From Lota lota (taxonomy: Eukaryota; Chordata; Actinopteri; Gadiformes; Lotidae), in the NCBI GenBank assembly GCA_026745465.1, contig JACYXH010000477.1:612501-676500 (forward strand): 64,000 nucleotides of DNA, given 5' to 3'. Of the stretch, positions 1 to 11,868 are shown piece after piece (the stretch's first letter is position 1; each line of letters begins with the position of its first letter). Both the position numbers and the translations under genes were made by a program. The notes under the pieces are model-generated. The model worked only from the letters and a program-made list of their open reading frames with translations. It made no database searches and was not told the DNA's origin.

Positions 1-632
1 AATATAGTGTTTTATGAGCACTCGGGTAAGCCACCTTCATTACAAGCTATTTCAGGCTAAATCGAACGGGTTTTCATACGGAAGGAACCCCTATTTGTGG
101 CGGAAATTGTGTCTGGTTTGGCGCCACATCAGACGGAGGGATTGGAGCGCTTTCTTCTCTAATGGCATGGAGAGGCCTCAGCGACGTCAGGGCGACTAGC
201 TTCTAACAGCAGTTCTCTCTCTCTCTCTCTCTCTCTGTTTGTTCAGCGTACCCAAAACACCGCATACCAACGTTGATTCTGCCTGCACCAGTTCTTCAGT
301 TCTTTTGAACACAGTGTCCCAGTGTAACATGCTGGGTTTTTGATAACATTTATGAGTACAGCTTTGGTAGTGACTAAGTGCTGGCTGTATGGTCCCTAGA
401 ATTATTTTTAATAAAAAATAAATATATATATATAAATACAAAACATTAAAAAACAAATATATATATATAAAACAGGTTTTACTGTCTGGCATGGATGAGC
501 CAGCTCGGAAGGTCTTTGGGCCTGCCATGGATTCTACTATTACACGGAAAATGAACACTGTAACAAAAGAACCAGTGCCAACCATGTGTCAACCATGTGT
601 GTGATGTTATAATACAGGGTGAGCAGCTGAAC
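1..632. other. Non-coding stretch, probably cgnl1 intron
   Basis: No exon is recognisable here on either strand. The rest of the cgnl1 C-terminal coiled coil (about 150 residues by family comparison) should lie to the left of base 1, so this is best read as intron. It holds a short CT run near 213-236 and AT-rich simple sequence near 405-470. Open frames in it resemble no family I know. Confidence 0.5.
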
Positions 633-1445
633 TGGCCTGTTCTTTGCTCTTCTCCACTCGGTCCATGAGACGGTCGGCGCTGCTACGCTCCTCAGTCAAG
701 TCCTCCTCCAGTTGGCCGATTCGTCTCTGAGAGGTGGTGGTGGGGGGCGGTTATGATACAAATGTGACTTCATGTTTAACTTGAAATATGTCTACATTAA
801 AAAGAGGCAGGATAAAAAAAAAGGTGTGCATATGATGAATAAAAAATTATTATAGTTCATATGATATAATATATATTAATGTCATATTTTATAATATTTT
901 ACAATATATGATTGTATTGTTTTGTATTGTGTGATATAATCGTACGTAATATTAGCTATATTATATTATATAGTATAGTTTGGTATATTTACCAAGGTAA
1001 CCATAACTGTGCTTGTGAGGAGAGACAGGTCTGGTGACTTTCTAACAGTAAACATCAGAGCTCAACCCAATGTAAACAGTGAGTACTGACAGCTCTGTGT
1101 TGTGTCATCAGCAAGTCAAACAGGTGGTGAGATGCATGTTTTGCAGCTATGGCTGTTTTAGATAACCACACATTACTGAAGGGACAGTACAAATAAACAC
1201 TTCCAGGAAGCTTTACGTCACCCACTCTCACATCATCACAGTCTATGTGTACCACTTTACTGACTTGCATTTACCGCGTTGCCTATGTGAAGCTGAATTG
1301 TGTGAAAGTGTCTCTAACTGTTCTGAATTATGTAGGGTTATGTAGAGTACGCCTAGAATAGTGAACTATTGAGTTATAACTATAAGTAGATTTGTTCCCC
1401 TTGGCTCCACATCACAAGTTTACACTCTGTTGGGTTTAATTATCG

Positions 1446-1502
<57 letters not shown>

Positions 1503-2191
1503 TTGGTGCGTGCGCCAGAGCTTGAATCGGGCCAAGAAAAACAAGCCTGACCGAACCCGAACCCATGAACTGAGTCTGGCCCGCGCCCGTCCCATTGGCT
1601 GCATTTATAGACCCGAGCCCGGTTTAAAACGGACATTTTCTTAGTAAGTTGGCTGTTTATAAGAAAACAAATTGCAAGTTGTTTAAATGACAAAAGTCTG
1701 TTCAGAATTACGTGCGGCACCTTACTGATTAGCCTACTTCCTCTCGCGAAAGACTCGCAAAGTATGAGTGTGGTGCCGTAGCCAGCAAAAATCCGAAACG
1801 TACATTTCAAATAATATCCTTTGATTGACGTGATAGAAACATAATTGACACAAGGAATTAACAATCAGACTTTGCGGTTTGCAGAGAAATCTGTTCAGAA
1901 TCGCTCCCATCCCAGCATGCTGGGAGGGGAGGAGACATGTTTCAATATATTATAACATTGTACGTTTGTTGTAGCCTTATTATGTATAGATCACAGTGAT
2001 TGATACATAAGGTTCAAGGTGACCATGTTATGATACATATAACCTTCTGATTATCACACAAATAGCTTACTCCCCACCACAATATTAAAATTTTTTTTAT
2101 ATATTTTTATATTAGTACTTAGATCCCCGGCCTGAGGAAATGAAGAGGGAAAATCTCGGGTTCGGCCAGTGAATCAAACCTCTTGTGTGCG

Positions 2192-2236
<45 letters not shown>

Positions 2237-5200
2237 GAACGCGCCCATGTATGTGTGTGTTCCATAGACTCTACCTCCATGAGTTTGACCTGTTGCTCGT
2301 GATTCTCCAGCGTGGCTAGGTCTCTCTTCTCCAGCTCCTCCACCTTCTGCTCCTGCTGCCGGCTCCTCACCTGGGACTCCTGGTGCTCCCTGCGACACTG
2401 CTGCATGTCTTTCTCCAGAGAGAGCAGCTTGGACCAAAACACACAGAACACCGACGTTTCAATCCCATTCAGTTGAGAGGTATGAAAGCCAGTTACACAA
2501 AGAAATACTTCAAATACTTTATACTTCATTTTGGCACAAATAACTTATTTTTCATATGTAGTATATATATATATATATGTAGCATATTTTCCTACTTCCT
2601 ATGTTTATCTTACATACGATTTCATCCACTATTTTGGCAATTTTCCATTCTATTCTTCGGGTCGCTAAAACCTAATCTATCCATCCGAACTTTGATATAC
2701 ATTCTACAGGAAGTGTGCTAGCCCACTTCCTGCCGGCGGGGTCAACCCCCTTCCCGGTGCACTGTGGGGACTCAGAGTTGAGGATTTGCAGGGCGCACCT
2801 CTTCCTGTAGTTTCTTGGCAGTGAGTCTGGATTTGTCCAGCTCCACTCCCTTCTCCTCCAGCTGTCTCCGCAGCTCGGCTAGCTCCCTCTGGCTCCTGTC
2901 CCGGACCTCGTTCACCTGCTGCTGGAGTTTGTCCGTGGAGACCTCGCACTCACCCATGATGTTGCTCATCTGTCCCGGAACGATCACAACGATACGGCAG
3001 AAGATAACATTGTCATTGTTGTGAGATATAGGACTGGCCCTTCCGGCAGAAATGGGACATGAGAGTGTCCCGAGAGAGAGAGAGAGCTTTGGAACGTGTA
3101 CACCAGGGGTCAGCGGGTCCTTTAAGGCTTTAAATAGTCTTAAATCCAATAATCCGAATATAAGCCCTTAAAATGTCTTCAATGACTTAACTACAATTTG
3201 GATAGGTCATTTGGAAATGTATTGACTTATGAAGTTTACATAACTTTTATAAAGCAGAGGTGCTGTCGACTTTACACACGGTAGCTAAACATCAATAATA
3301 CCAAAGCAATGAAGAAAGAGGTGTTCATAAGGGTCCATTCTTTCTGACGTTTGATGAAAGTCAAACATCAGAAAGTCGCCTTGTAAGTAACTAAAGTCAC
3401 CATTAAAGCCGCCATTAAAGTCTCACTAGCAAATAACAATGACTTTCAAACTATCCTTTGACTAATAATGCTGTCACTACAAGTTACTTGTGGATTTGCA
3501 AAGATCGTATTCAGTTGAATTTTCATGTTGCATGTGAATAAATTAATTTACTTTTCAAGTCATTTTGGGACTTTCTGCCGGTATGGATGTAAAATAGGTC
3601 TTCAATTGCATTCATATGTTCTTAAAAAGGTCTAAAAGTCTTACATTTAACTTGTGGAAACCCGCAGAAACCTTGTGTGCCCTGGTTATCATTCTTTTTT
3701 GTTTTGTTTGTGTACCTCATTATGTATTTGCACTCGTCAAACATCTCTTCATAACACAGTGTTACCCTTTTCAACAAATATTTGTGTCGTATGGGGACAC
3801 ATGAACTGTATATTCAAAGTTTTGCAAATGGAGTCACTCGCCCACTCAGACACACACTTTGGTGTTGGAGAGCTTAAGTTCCTATCACTTTCATGTGATT
3901 CTTTATCCAAATTATTAAGTGTATTCTTAGATACATTTAAATAAACATAGTTAAATATAGAGTTACATAGTTACTCTCATTATCAATACATAATAGTGCA
4001 TTCTCTTTAAATAATCATTGGCAAGTTGAGCTACCATTATTTCGATAAGGGTAAAGCTTTGTCCCACTGAGACAGTCACTACTGGTTGCTCACACTGAGC
4101 AGCCACTCTCTCACCTTCTTCTGCAGCTGCTCCACTGTCCTGTCCTGCGTCTTCCTCTCCTCCTCCAGTTCCTGTCGTGTCCTCCAAAGCTCCAGAACTT
4201 GACTCTTCTCTTCCCTGAGCTTGTCCTTCAGCTCCCGATGCTCATGGTTTAGTTTTGTAAGCTCAATCTGCCGACAAAGCACAAAGGTAAGCAAACAGCT
4301 AAGTATTTTTGATTAATCATTGAGTCTATAAAATGTAAAAACAATGCCCATCACAAATTACCCGAGGCCAAATGTTCAGCCAAGAAAAACCTAAGCATTC
4401 ATTTTATAATGATCCATGAATCAAACTTCTGAAGGATTAAGCAGCAAATGGTATTTGTACTTGATTAACTACTTAAATTACTTAAACAATCAATTATCAA
4501 ATTAGATTTGATCAATTTCTGTCTATCAACTAATCGATGAATCGACTAATAGTTACATCCCTTAATAAGGAGAACCAAGGTATCAAGCGGTTGTTGAGAC
4601 CGTGGCAGCCTGTACCTGCACATCTTCTAGACGAGTGATGAGGGACTGGTTGGACTGAGACATCTGATCCTCCTTCTGCCTCACTTCCATGAGAGTGCGT
4701 TCAATCTGCTGCTTCTCTTTCTGAGCGCAACAATAAAACAGAACGATAGCACACTTCAGCTTACCTAACCAGACCCACCATATGGGAACAGAAAAAAGCA
4801 TGTGAGAGCTTAGTGACTTAATGTTGAAGGTCTTCCTTTGTTCCATCTACCTCCAGCTGATTGGCCCGTTGCTCCAGCTGTTTCTCCAAGACCTTGGCCT
4901 CCTTGATGGCTTGGTGAAGCTCGTCTACCTTGCTCTCCAGCTGCCGCACCTGCTCCTTTAGATTTCCCCTCTCTTGGCTCAACGCTCTGAACTTGTCTTG
5001 GGTTGCTTCCCGTTCTTTCTCCGCCTCGGCCTTGTCTTGACCAAGCAGAGTATTGCTCTGACAACAGAGACGAAAACGATGCTATGACAAACTGGGTTTT
5101 TTTTTCTCCATGGAATGAATTCATATGTGTGGGTTCAAACAAGGAGCAAAAAAAAAAAAAAAACGTTCAGTCACCTCTTTGGCCATATCCACAGCTCGAA

Positions 5201-8200
5201 GAAGCTTCTGAACCTTCTGTTGGTGTTCTTCCTTCAGAGCTGTCACACCTCTCTCGTGGCTCTCCACCTCCTCTTTCAGAGCCCCCTTGAGGGCCGCCAG
5301 CTCCCCCTCTCTCAGCTGGAGCATCTCCTCCTGCTCCTCCTGCACCTGGAGGAGCTCCTGGAAGCCGTCCCGCAGCTGGGCCATATCCTGATGCATGGAC
5401 ATTTACATCCAGTCATTTAGCAAGACTACGCTTTTATCCAAAGTGACTTACAAGGGAGGCTGAGAACAATCAAAGCGTGCAATCAAAATTGGAGTACTGA
5501 CAATAAATACCACGTGCTGCATGACCTAGTTAAAAAATAAAATAAACGAAACTATACACAATGCAGACTGCACGAGGTAAGTACAACTATTATGGTTGCA
5601 TTAATAATGGCATTATAATTGTTGGTCCATCCATCACTAACTTAAATTCATATCAGCCTTGATTTAAAAGTTGAATATCTATTTATCAAATCGTACTCAC
5701 TTTTAGAAGCACCTCGTTATCTTTGTTCGTCTCGTCCATGTTCTTGGCCTGGTCCAGTTCGTCGTGCATCTCCGAGAGCTGATGCTGAAGGTCTTTCATC
5801 TCCGTCTTGGAACGGTCTCGCTCTGCTTTCAACTGGGCCAACCTGACACGCCAAAGCAAATCACACACTCACAGTTAAGATCAAGGATTGATGCTGCACT
5901 GTATTCTGCACACTTCAATGTGTTTTGGTGACAAACCCAACCGCAGTGTGTTTTTATTCTATTAGTTTTAATATGACGAAAAGGATCGTACTCCTGTTTG
6001 GTGGACTGAAGATCTGCCTCCACTTCAGCCAGTCTGTCCCGGAGCTTTGAGAGCTCAAACTCACTCTTGTTCAACACTTCGGTCATGCTTTTTCTATCAT
6101 TCCTGGCCTTTTCACAGGCCTTGGCTAAGGTCTTTTCATTCTACAAAACATACAAAAATGAATAGATGACCAACTTCATAAAGACCAAAAAATCCAGTAT
6201 AACAATTAGTTAAACCTTTAATGTTTTTAAACATGTTTCTCTTTCTCTTGTGACGGTTGGACTGTGCTGTACCTTAATCTCCACCGTTAGCTGTTTCTTC
6301 AACTCATCAACCTCATGTTCCAGTGCAGTCTGTTTCCCTTGCAGATCCTTAGCCTCAGCAGTATGATCCTAGAGTACAGAGTATCAAAACATGAAACTCC
6401 TATCACATACACCAAGACCCCTTACTATGAGTGGGCGATAAACGTCTCAGAGCTTACTCTCTCCTCCTTCTCCACAATCTCAGCTGTCTTCCATTTCAAC
6501 TTGTTCATCCTATCTAACACCAGGTTGACTTTCTTCTCCGTTGTGGATGCATTATCAGTTGTCCTGAAACAAAAATGTAAACATACTGTACTTACAGGGT
6601 TAATCCCTGGTCATAATATCTGTAATAATCACATTAGTCGTTTTTCCGATCACTGTAAATAAGATCTTGGAGAAAGTAGATCAACTTATTTTGCACCGTA
6701 TTGCAGAGAGTAACGAGTTGTGTTGTTGTGCAACAGTCAATAATTTTTTTCAAATGTTGCATCCAAGGATATTATTATTGTTGCCTTTGTTATTAAGTCA
6801 GTGAAAAATCATTTGATTGTTACATTCTTGCTCAATGAAGCGACGAAGACTAAAACCCATCTATAACCAAGAGTGTGGAAATCTGTTCATAGTCAGAATT
6901 CCAATCCGATGTGTGTTGAGCACACACAGCTGTAACAGCCAATCCTTATCTGAGAATACGAGAGGACCATACACCTTAGCAATCAGGAGGGGAGAAGAGG
7001 GAGGCAAACCCCTCATATTTATAACACATTTCCCTCACCTCCAAGTCAAGTCAACTTTATTTACTACAACTTCAGCCTCAAAGGGCATCACAGGCACACA
7101 CTCAAATGAGGTTTGACAGCACCTCCCCCACCCCTAACCAGAATGCCTTGAACGGGCAGGAGAAAAACTCCTCCATATGCAGTGGGAATAGGAAGAGACC
7201 GTAAGACGGGATTGCAGAGAATGGATCCCCCTTCCAGGAATGCTAGAAGGCCAATATGTGGCAGGCTGGCCAACATAACATTGTATTGAAGCAGCGGGAT
7301 TGTCATTTCCTACTTAATGTAATTAAGAATGTAATTACGAAGGGTGAATAAGAAGACAACAACAAGGCAAAAGGACAAGAGAAGCCCTTGAAAGTGATCT
7401 AGTGTATAAGTAATGCGCTGTTTGGTTCAATACATTCCTGAAAGAGAGATAGTATCAGCCGGGCCCAGTAGGTCTACACAGGAAGCACCAAGCCATGGCG
7501 GTTCTAGTTAGAGAGCTAGCAGAGATCTAGCTAAGATATTAGCTTGATTTTCCTTGGGTCTACTATATCCTGCACAGCACACTCAAACGTTTGAAACACT
7601 CACCCATCCTTGAGATAGAAGAACAGTATCTGTTTCGCTGTGTCTTTATTTGTGTCTGCAGAAACCTCCTGCTGTCCTTTCAGAAGATCAGGAGTGATCT
7701 GTGTAATTTTTTTTTAAAATGCATGTTTATACAGCCTTTGGACAAGGAATTATACTGATACATGTAGTGAAACCCTTTACCTGTGCATCTCTATCCTGGG
7801 TTTCATCAACGTGGTTCGAGGGTGCTTGCGATCGGGGTGGAGACACTCTTTCCAATCCGTTTGGCACCGGTTTGGCGGTCTGGGGAGATGTTTGGAGTGC
7901 TTGGTAGAGCTGAGTGGTGGATGAGCTCTGCTGCCTGCGGCTGGCCAACGGCGTGCATGGGCCTCCGCTGAGGAACCTGGTCCCTGGTTCCTCAGGAGGA
8001 CAACCGCTGTCTTCGTTCAAGGTCCCAGCACGGGCGCCCTTCGAAGAGGAGGCTCTGCCGGAGGAGAAGGAGGAGGAAGTGGACGAGGAGGAGGTGGAGG
8101 AGTCCGAGGTCTTCCTGCTGTCCACGCTGCGAGACCTCCTCCTATCGTCCAGGTCCATCCTGTTCCTCGGTCCAAAGCGGCCCCTCTTCTGCTGGGTGCT

Positions 8201-8860
8201 GTTGAAGCGGTCGATCAGCTTGCCCACCGAAGAGATGGTGTCTGTTTCCACTGAGTTTGGGGACCTGGCCGGGGCCGCTTTCCCTGGAGGGGCAGGTTCT
8301 CTGGGCTGATGTTCGCTGTGGTCTGGATCCAGACCCCCAGCAGGTAATGGGATCCGGGCTTTAATAGGCGAACTGGCAGCCTGGGTTGTCTGAGTGGGAA
8401 AGGGACCCGGGTGAGGTGGAGATGCTCGGGGTTCTGCGACGGTCGGTGGTGGAATGAGGAGGTTGAGGTTGTTATTCTCAGGGTCGTAAGGTCGGAGTAG
8501 CTCTGGGTGTCTCTGATAATGAAGAGCGTTGGAGGCTACAGTTCGTCCCGAGTCTCCGAACTCTGAAGAGGAAGATGAGTCTGGGAACTGGCCTCGGCTA
8601 CCTGCTGGTCCTTCATCCGAGGACCTGCCGAGAGAAGCTCCCCTCCTCTGGCCCTGCATCTCTGAGTGATGAGCTGGTAAATCCCTGTGGCTCTCCTGGT
8701 CATTGTTGTTCATAACCACATAGGGACGACCTTTTATTCCCTGAATTTGGACTCTCACTCCGAACAGGTTGTCCGGGCTGCTCCTGGGGCGGCTGTGTGG
8801 CTGAACGTAACCTCTTTGGACCCTCGTGTCTGGTGAAACATTCATTCTGCGCGGCTCCAT
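633..8860 (-). CDS. cgnl1: Paracingulin (cingulin-like 1), 3' end outside window
   Basis: Adaptor of tight and adherens junctions; family members bind ZO-1 and Rho/Rac GEFs at the cytoplasmic face. Exons from the start codon: 8860-7781, 7698-7604, 6563-6458, 6368-6273, 6140-5992, 5842-5701, 5387-5175, 5057-4851, 4720-4616, 4267-4115, 2969-2799, 2427-2275 and 726 to about 633-637. All internal joins keep phase, giving about 920 residues here. Residues 1-360 (first exon) are a Ser/Pro-rich head with the FGVRVQIQGIKGRPYVV motif shared with cingulins. Then comes ITPDLLKGQQE, and from about residue 395 a continuous coiled-coil rod. Rod strings such as LSEMHDELD, LAALKGALKEEV and KSRLTAKKLQEE fit CGNL1 better than CGN. 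The start is ATG at 8860 (G at +4); an in-frame GTG at 8884 is unlikely. The N-terminus is shorter than human CGNL1. The last donor in the window is weak. Confidence 0.9.
1447..1503. repeat. (TG)n microsatellite
   Basis: About 25 TG units in a cgnl1 intron. The long Cys/Val and His/Thr frames here are repeat artefacts. Confidence 0.95.
1910..1925. repeat. 16-bp perfect palindrome
   Basis: TCCCAGCATGCTGGGA reads the same on both strands. It lies in a cgnl1 intron within an otherwise AT-rich region. Function unknown. Confidence 0.7.
2191..2233. repeat. (TG)n microsatellite
   Basis: About 20 TG units, starting some 40 bp beyond a cgnl1 donor site (exon edge at 2275) inside the intron. Confidence 0.95.
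3104..3684. mobile_element. Possible non-autonomous hAT-like element
   Basis: The left end begins CAGGGGTCAGCGGGTCC; the right end, read on the other strand, begins CAGGGCACACAAGG and soon reaches CTGCGGGTTTCC. Both ends run into sequence rich in 'gtctTAAA' motifs, a look shared with common fish hAT-type MITEs. There is no open frame. The 8-base flanks match only partly, so a target-site duplication is not proven. It sits between cgnl1 coding exons. Confidence 0.35.
5402..5460 (-). mobile_element. SINE 3'-tail fragment
   Basis: On the minus strand it reads CACTTTGGATAAAAGCGTAG followed by CTAAATGACTG, the well-known 3' tail of teleost SINE/LINE partners. It lies in a cgnl1 intron immediately beside the exon ending at 5387. 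Only the tail is present. Confidence 0.6.
7040..7275 (-). mobile_element. Diverged fish interspersed repeat
   Basis: It begins (plus strand) CAAGTCAAGTCAACTTTATT and continues with AGGAGAAAAACTCC and GGAATAGGAAGAGACC, phrases typical of a very common teleost repeat whose 3' end on the other strand is AAATAAAGTTGACTTGACTT. There is no coding capacity. It lies in the cgnl1 intron between 6563 and 7604. Confidence 0.45.
7781..8860 (-). CDS. cgnl1: cgnl1 first coding exon (globular head)
   Basis: A single 1080-bp exon encodes the 360-residue head and ends in phase 0 at CAG|GTAAAG. It carries the conserved VRVQIQGIKGRPYVV segment near residue 40, a basic-serine stretch RRRSRSVDSR near residue 240 and a polyserine run just after it. 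Cingulin heads bind ZO-1 and actin or microtubules; which of these this shortened head retains cannot be told from sequence. Confidence 0.85.
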
Positions 8861-9833
8861 CGGAACTCCAGCGGCTTGAGACACGGGGATGACTTGGAGT
8901 AGTGTTAGGACTGCTAAGAAACGTGTATATGTTTACAATTTGAATTCGGATCAACCACGAGCGTGTGATGCTAAACGTCCAAAATGGGTCTAGTGGTTAG
9001 GCCATATATCATGTGAAGACGCAAGTGAAATAGCCAGGGTAACTGTTTACACAACAATGTGCTGCGCCTGAGCTGAAGACAATGAGTGACAGTTAACTGA
9101 CACAGCACCCTTGCAGAGCTGCATGCATCAGCTGTGCTGAAAGAATAACTTGATACGTATTATCAACACATTGCCACGACAGAGAAATGAAAACAGTCCA
9201 TTCTGTGTACTCATGACAGGGCAGGCTATTGTAATGCATCCAAAGTTGAGCCAAAGCTGCATGACGACAACAATACACGGCAGGTCGACTCGCCGCTGAC
9301 CATCGTCATGCACTTTTACAAGATGTGGACGCTTTTGACCAACAAATGTGTCACTGTGAGAGTGAAAGGCCTGCACACTAACCTTGTTTTTGCACAAACA
9401 AAACACTTTTATTCTAAAGAGCACGGTCCTTGGCCATCCTTTATTAATGCAGAAGCCCGTGAAATAACCACTATTGATGATCAAGTCAAGAGAAAGCTTG
9501 TCAAAGCATCAAGCCTGTGACAAGGTACACGTTTTATTAGGATCAAACAATTTCTACATTGCGAGGAAAAAAAACTAGATTTGCTATATTTCCATTTGAA
9601 ACAATGCGAACAAGAATGTAGTAAAATAGTAAATGTAGATTTGATTGATAACGGATGGCCACTCAGTACTTTGTCATCCGGTTTTTGCTCATGCTTCAAA
9701 TACATTCTGGGTCGCCTCGCCCTTGGACTATTTACCTAAGTTATACCATAGTGTGAGGAAAAACTTCCCAGCAAGAAGCGATCACAAGCTAGACAAAACA
9801 AAGTAGTCCTAATCATAAAAGTATCAAACTTAC

Positions 9834-9990
9834 CAGGTGTTATTGAGCGGAATAGCGCAGGTCTACTTCTCACCGATGCATTGACGGGGCTGTAATGACA
9901 AAGGGTGCTACGACGCGTCCATCGCGCGTACTGGTTGGGCTGAGCTGTTCAATATCTCTGGTCTCCGCCCGTCTGAGTACTCGTTCGCGA
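9834..9990 (-). promoter_or_regulatory. cgnl1: Probable cgnl1 non-coding first exon and promoter area
   Basis: On the minus strand a strong donor (CCTG|GTAAGTTT, intron from 9833) follows a CpG-containing stretch with no long frame. It lies about 1 kb upstream of the cgnl1 start codon and just downstream of the likely tcf12 polyadenylation signal. This fits a 5'UTR exon of cgnl1. The right edge is a guess. Confidence 0.45.
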
Positions 9991-10069
9991 GTGCCATGTC
10001 ACAACCCAACTCCTACAATAATAGGGCTACTTTTCCCCTACTAAACGAACAGTAAATGAAACAATCAAC

Positions 10070-11868
10070 ATATTGAAAAGGACGTTTATTGCTACATCAT
10101 TTTGACACATGCCTAGAGCTACTTAAAAGTGTACACATATTGGCTGTTTTTATTTTACGCAGCAGATAACATGAGATGAGTAGAAACCAATGCAATTCAA
10201 TGAAGTAGGAAAGTTATATGCTTAAAGGGTAGGCTATAAACATAAAACATTTAACTACTGTAACATTGAACACAGCTATTTTCCTGCTGCATAATCTTTT
10301 CGCAAAGATTGTATAAAAGATAACTTACATAACTTAGAAAATGGAAACAATGTAATAGAAAAACGAACATGCAATAGCAACCGGGCATAGACTAAATTGT
10401 AAGAACAATAATTACACTTAAAACAATATGGGGGAAAACTGCAAAGTGCTCTGTCCTACCCATCAGTGTATCATTAGGTATAAACTTGCGTAGATCTATA
10501 ACACAATGTTGCAGCAAACACATGAAGAACATCACTTTTAAGATATACGATGCCTCTACGTTACAACATTCTCCTCTACGTTACAACATTCTCGGATATC
10601 TTGGTTCATTCACAGAATGGTCCAACTCCTGCAATTCTCGCATACACAACAAACACACATGTCAAGTGTCATGATCCCGTGCGCCACCGAACGACGGGCA
10701 GATGGTAAATCCGTTAGTCACACACACATCTCGTGGTTTCACTCCTCTGAGCTTGCTTGAACATATACTCATACATTGTAAACTTGTATCCGTAACTTAA
10801 AGCGGGCGGCCGTTTCCCCCTAAATCTAAGATATCGAAACAAAAACCTAATCAATAAATAGAAAATATGTACAAAAAACATCTTCGGTTTACAATGCATC
10901 CGTCTGTTACAAGTACGTGTAGGCACAAGTTATAAGTCTGCTTTATACGAGACGATTGTTCATTTGCATCAAATGCGAACAGAGCTGCTTTAGAAGACCC
11001 TAGAGTGACTTCCCCCTCACAGACCTCTATTTTCTAAGGATGCTCTGTGGGAATCTGCATATTAGAGACATAACCATATCATCATCATCATAGTGTCAAA
11101 ATAAGACATTTTTATCGGTATCCACACAAATGTATCATGAATAAATACGCTTAGTGTAATGCCAAACTAGGATACTGTCATTTGGTGAAAAATAAAACAA
11201 TACCTAACTTCTGCTCTTGTATTTCTTTAGACTAGTTTGGTTCATAAGTTACCTATAAGGTCAATCGAATATCTTTTAAAGAGCCAGTGAACCCACTGTT
11301 TCAGATGGAATTCAAACAGGAAAGAGGGGGGCGTGTTATCCCCATGGTTACGACCCACGCCAACTTTATGCCAAGTGTCCGAAAAGCTCAACTTTCTTGC
11401 GGACACCGCAGTCAACCGTTGCCCAGACAGAGCTCCACACGTCCACACAGACCGCGCCGCCGGTGCCCCTTGGTCGTGACGTCAGACTGCCTCGGATAAG
11501 AAACTCAGACGTCACGAAAAGAACGCCACCTGCGTTTGCAGCAGAGTGGAACGTTCACTTAGTGTTTTGGGGAGGCTGGCAAAAACATAAGATTGTACCC
11601 CTTTTTTCTCTAAATTGGGGACTCATTTCAGTAACAGTAACAAAATGGCATAGATTACTATGTTGACGATCATATAAGACAAATGACCACGTTTAAAGCA
11701 ACAACAAAAAACGTGGTTTTGGGTTTACTGACTCTTTAAAAGGTGCCATATTGTTTTGGTAATAATTCTCTGGGTGGTTATGTTTTGTGTGTGTGTGTGG
11801 GGGGGGGGGGGGGGTAGTGATTGTAGGAATGAGTGGAGATGTTATGTAGGAGTGTAGTGAATAAGTGC
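10070..11868 (-). other. tcf12: tcf12 3' untranslated region
   Basis: From the TGA at 11871-11869 to an AATAAA signal (minus strand, 10090-10085) there is no other coding frame. The stretch is AT-rich with a G run near 11800. It also holds an exact 20-bp tandem duplication at 10553-10592. The end is inferred from the signal alone. Confidence 0.55.
10085..10090 (-). terminator. tcf12: tcf12 polyadenylation signal
   Basis: AATAAA on the minus strand about 1.8 kb past the stop and just upstream of the probable cgnl1 first exon. A second AATAAA lies near 9532-9537. Confidence 0.5.

Noticed and set aside
14-199. 61-codon frame at the left edge, plus strand
   Set aside because: No resemblance to any family, no splice or promoter context, and it lies in what is probably a cgnl1 intron.
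7914-8309. 131-codon plus-strand frame
   Set aside because: Shadow of the cgnl1 head exon, which has clear family motifs on the minus strand.
8861-8884. Upstream GTG start for cgnl1
   Set aside because: Non-ATG starts are rare in vertebrates, and an ATG with G at +4 follows in frame at 8860.
11760-11815. Possible coding tail beyond the tcf12 stop
   Set aside because: The TGA at 11871-11869 ends the family-typical NNPMGRL; what follows is a TG/G simple repeat.
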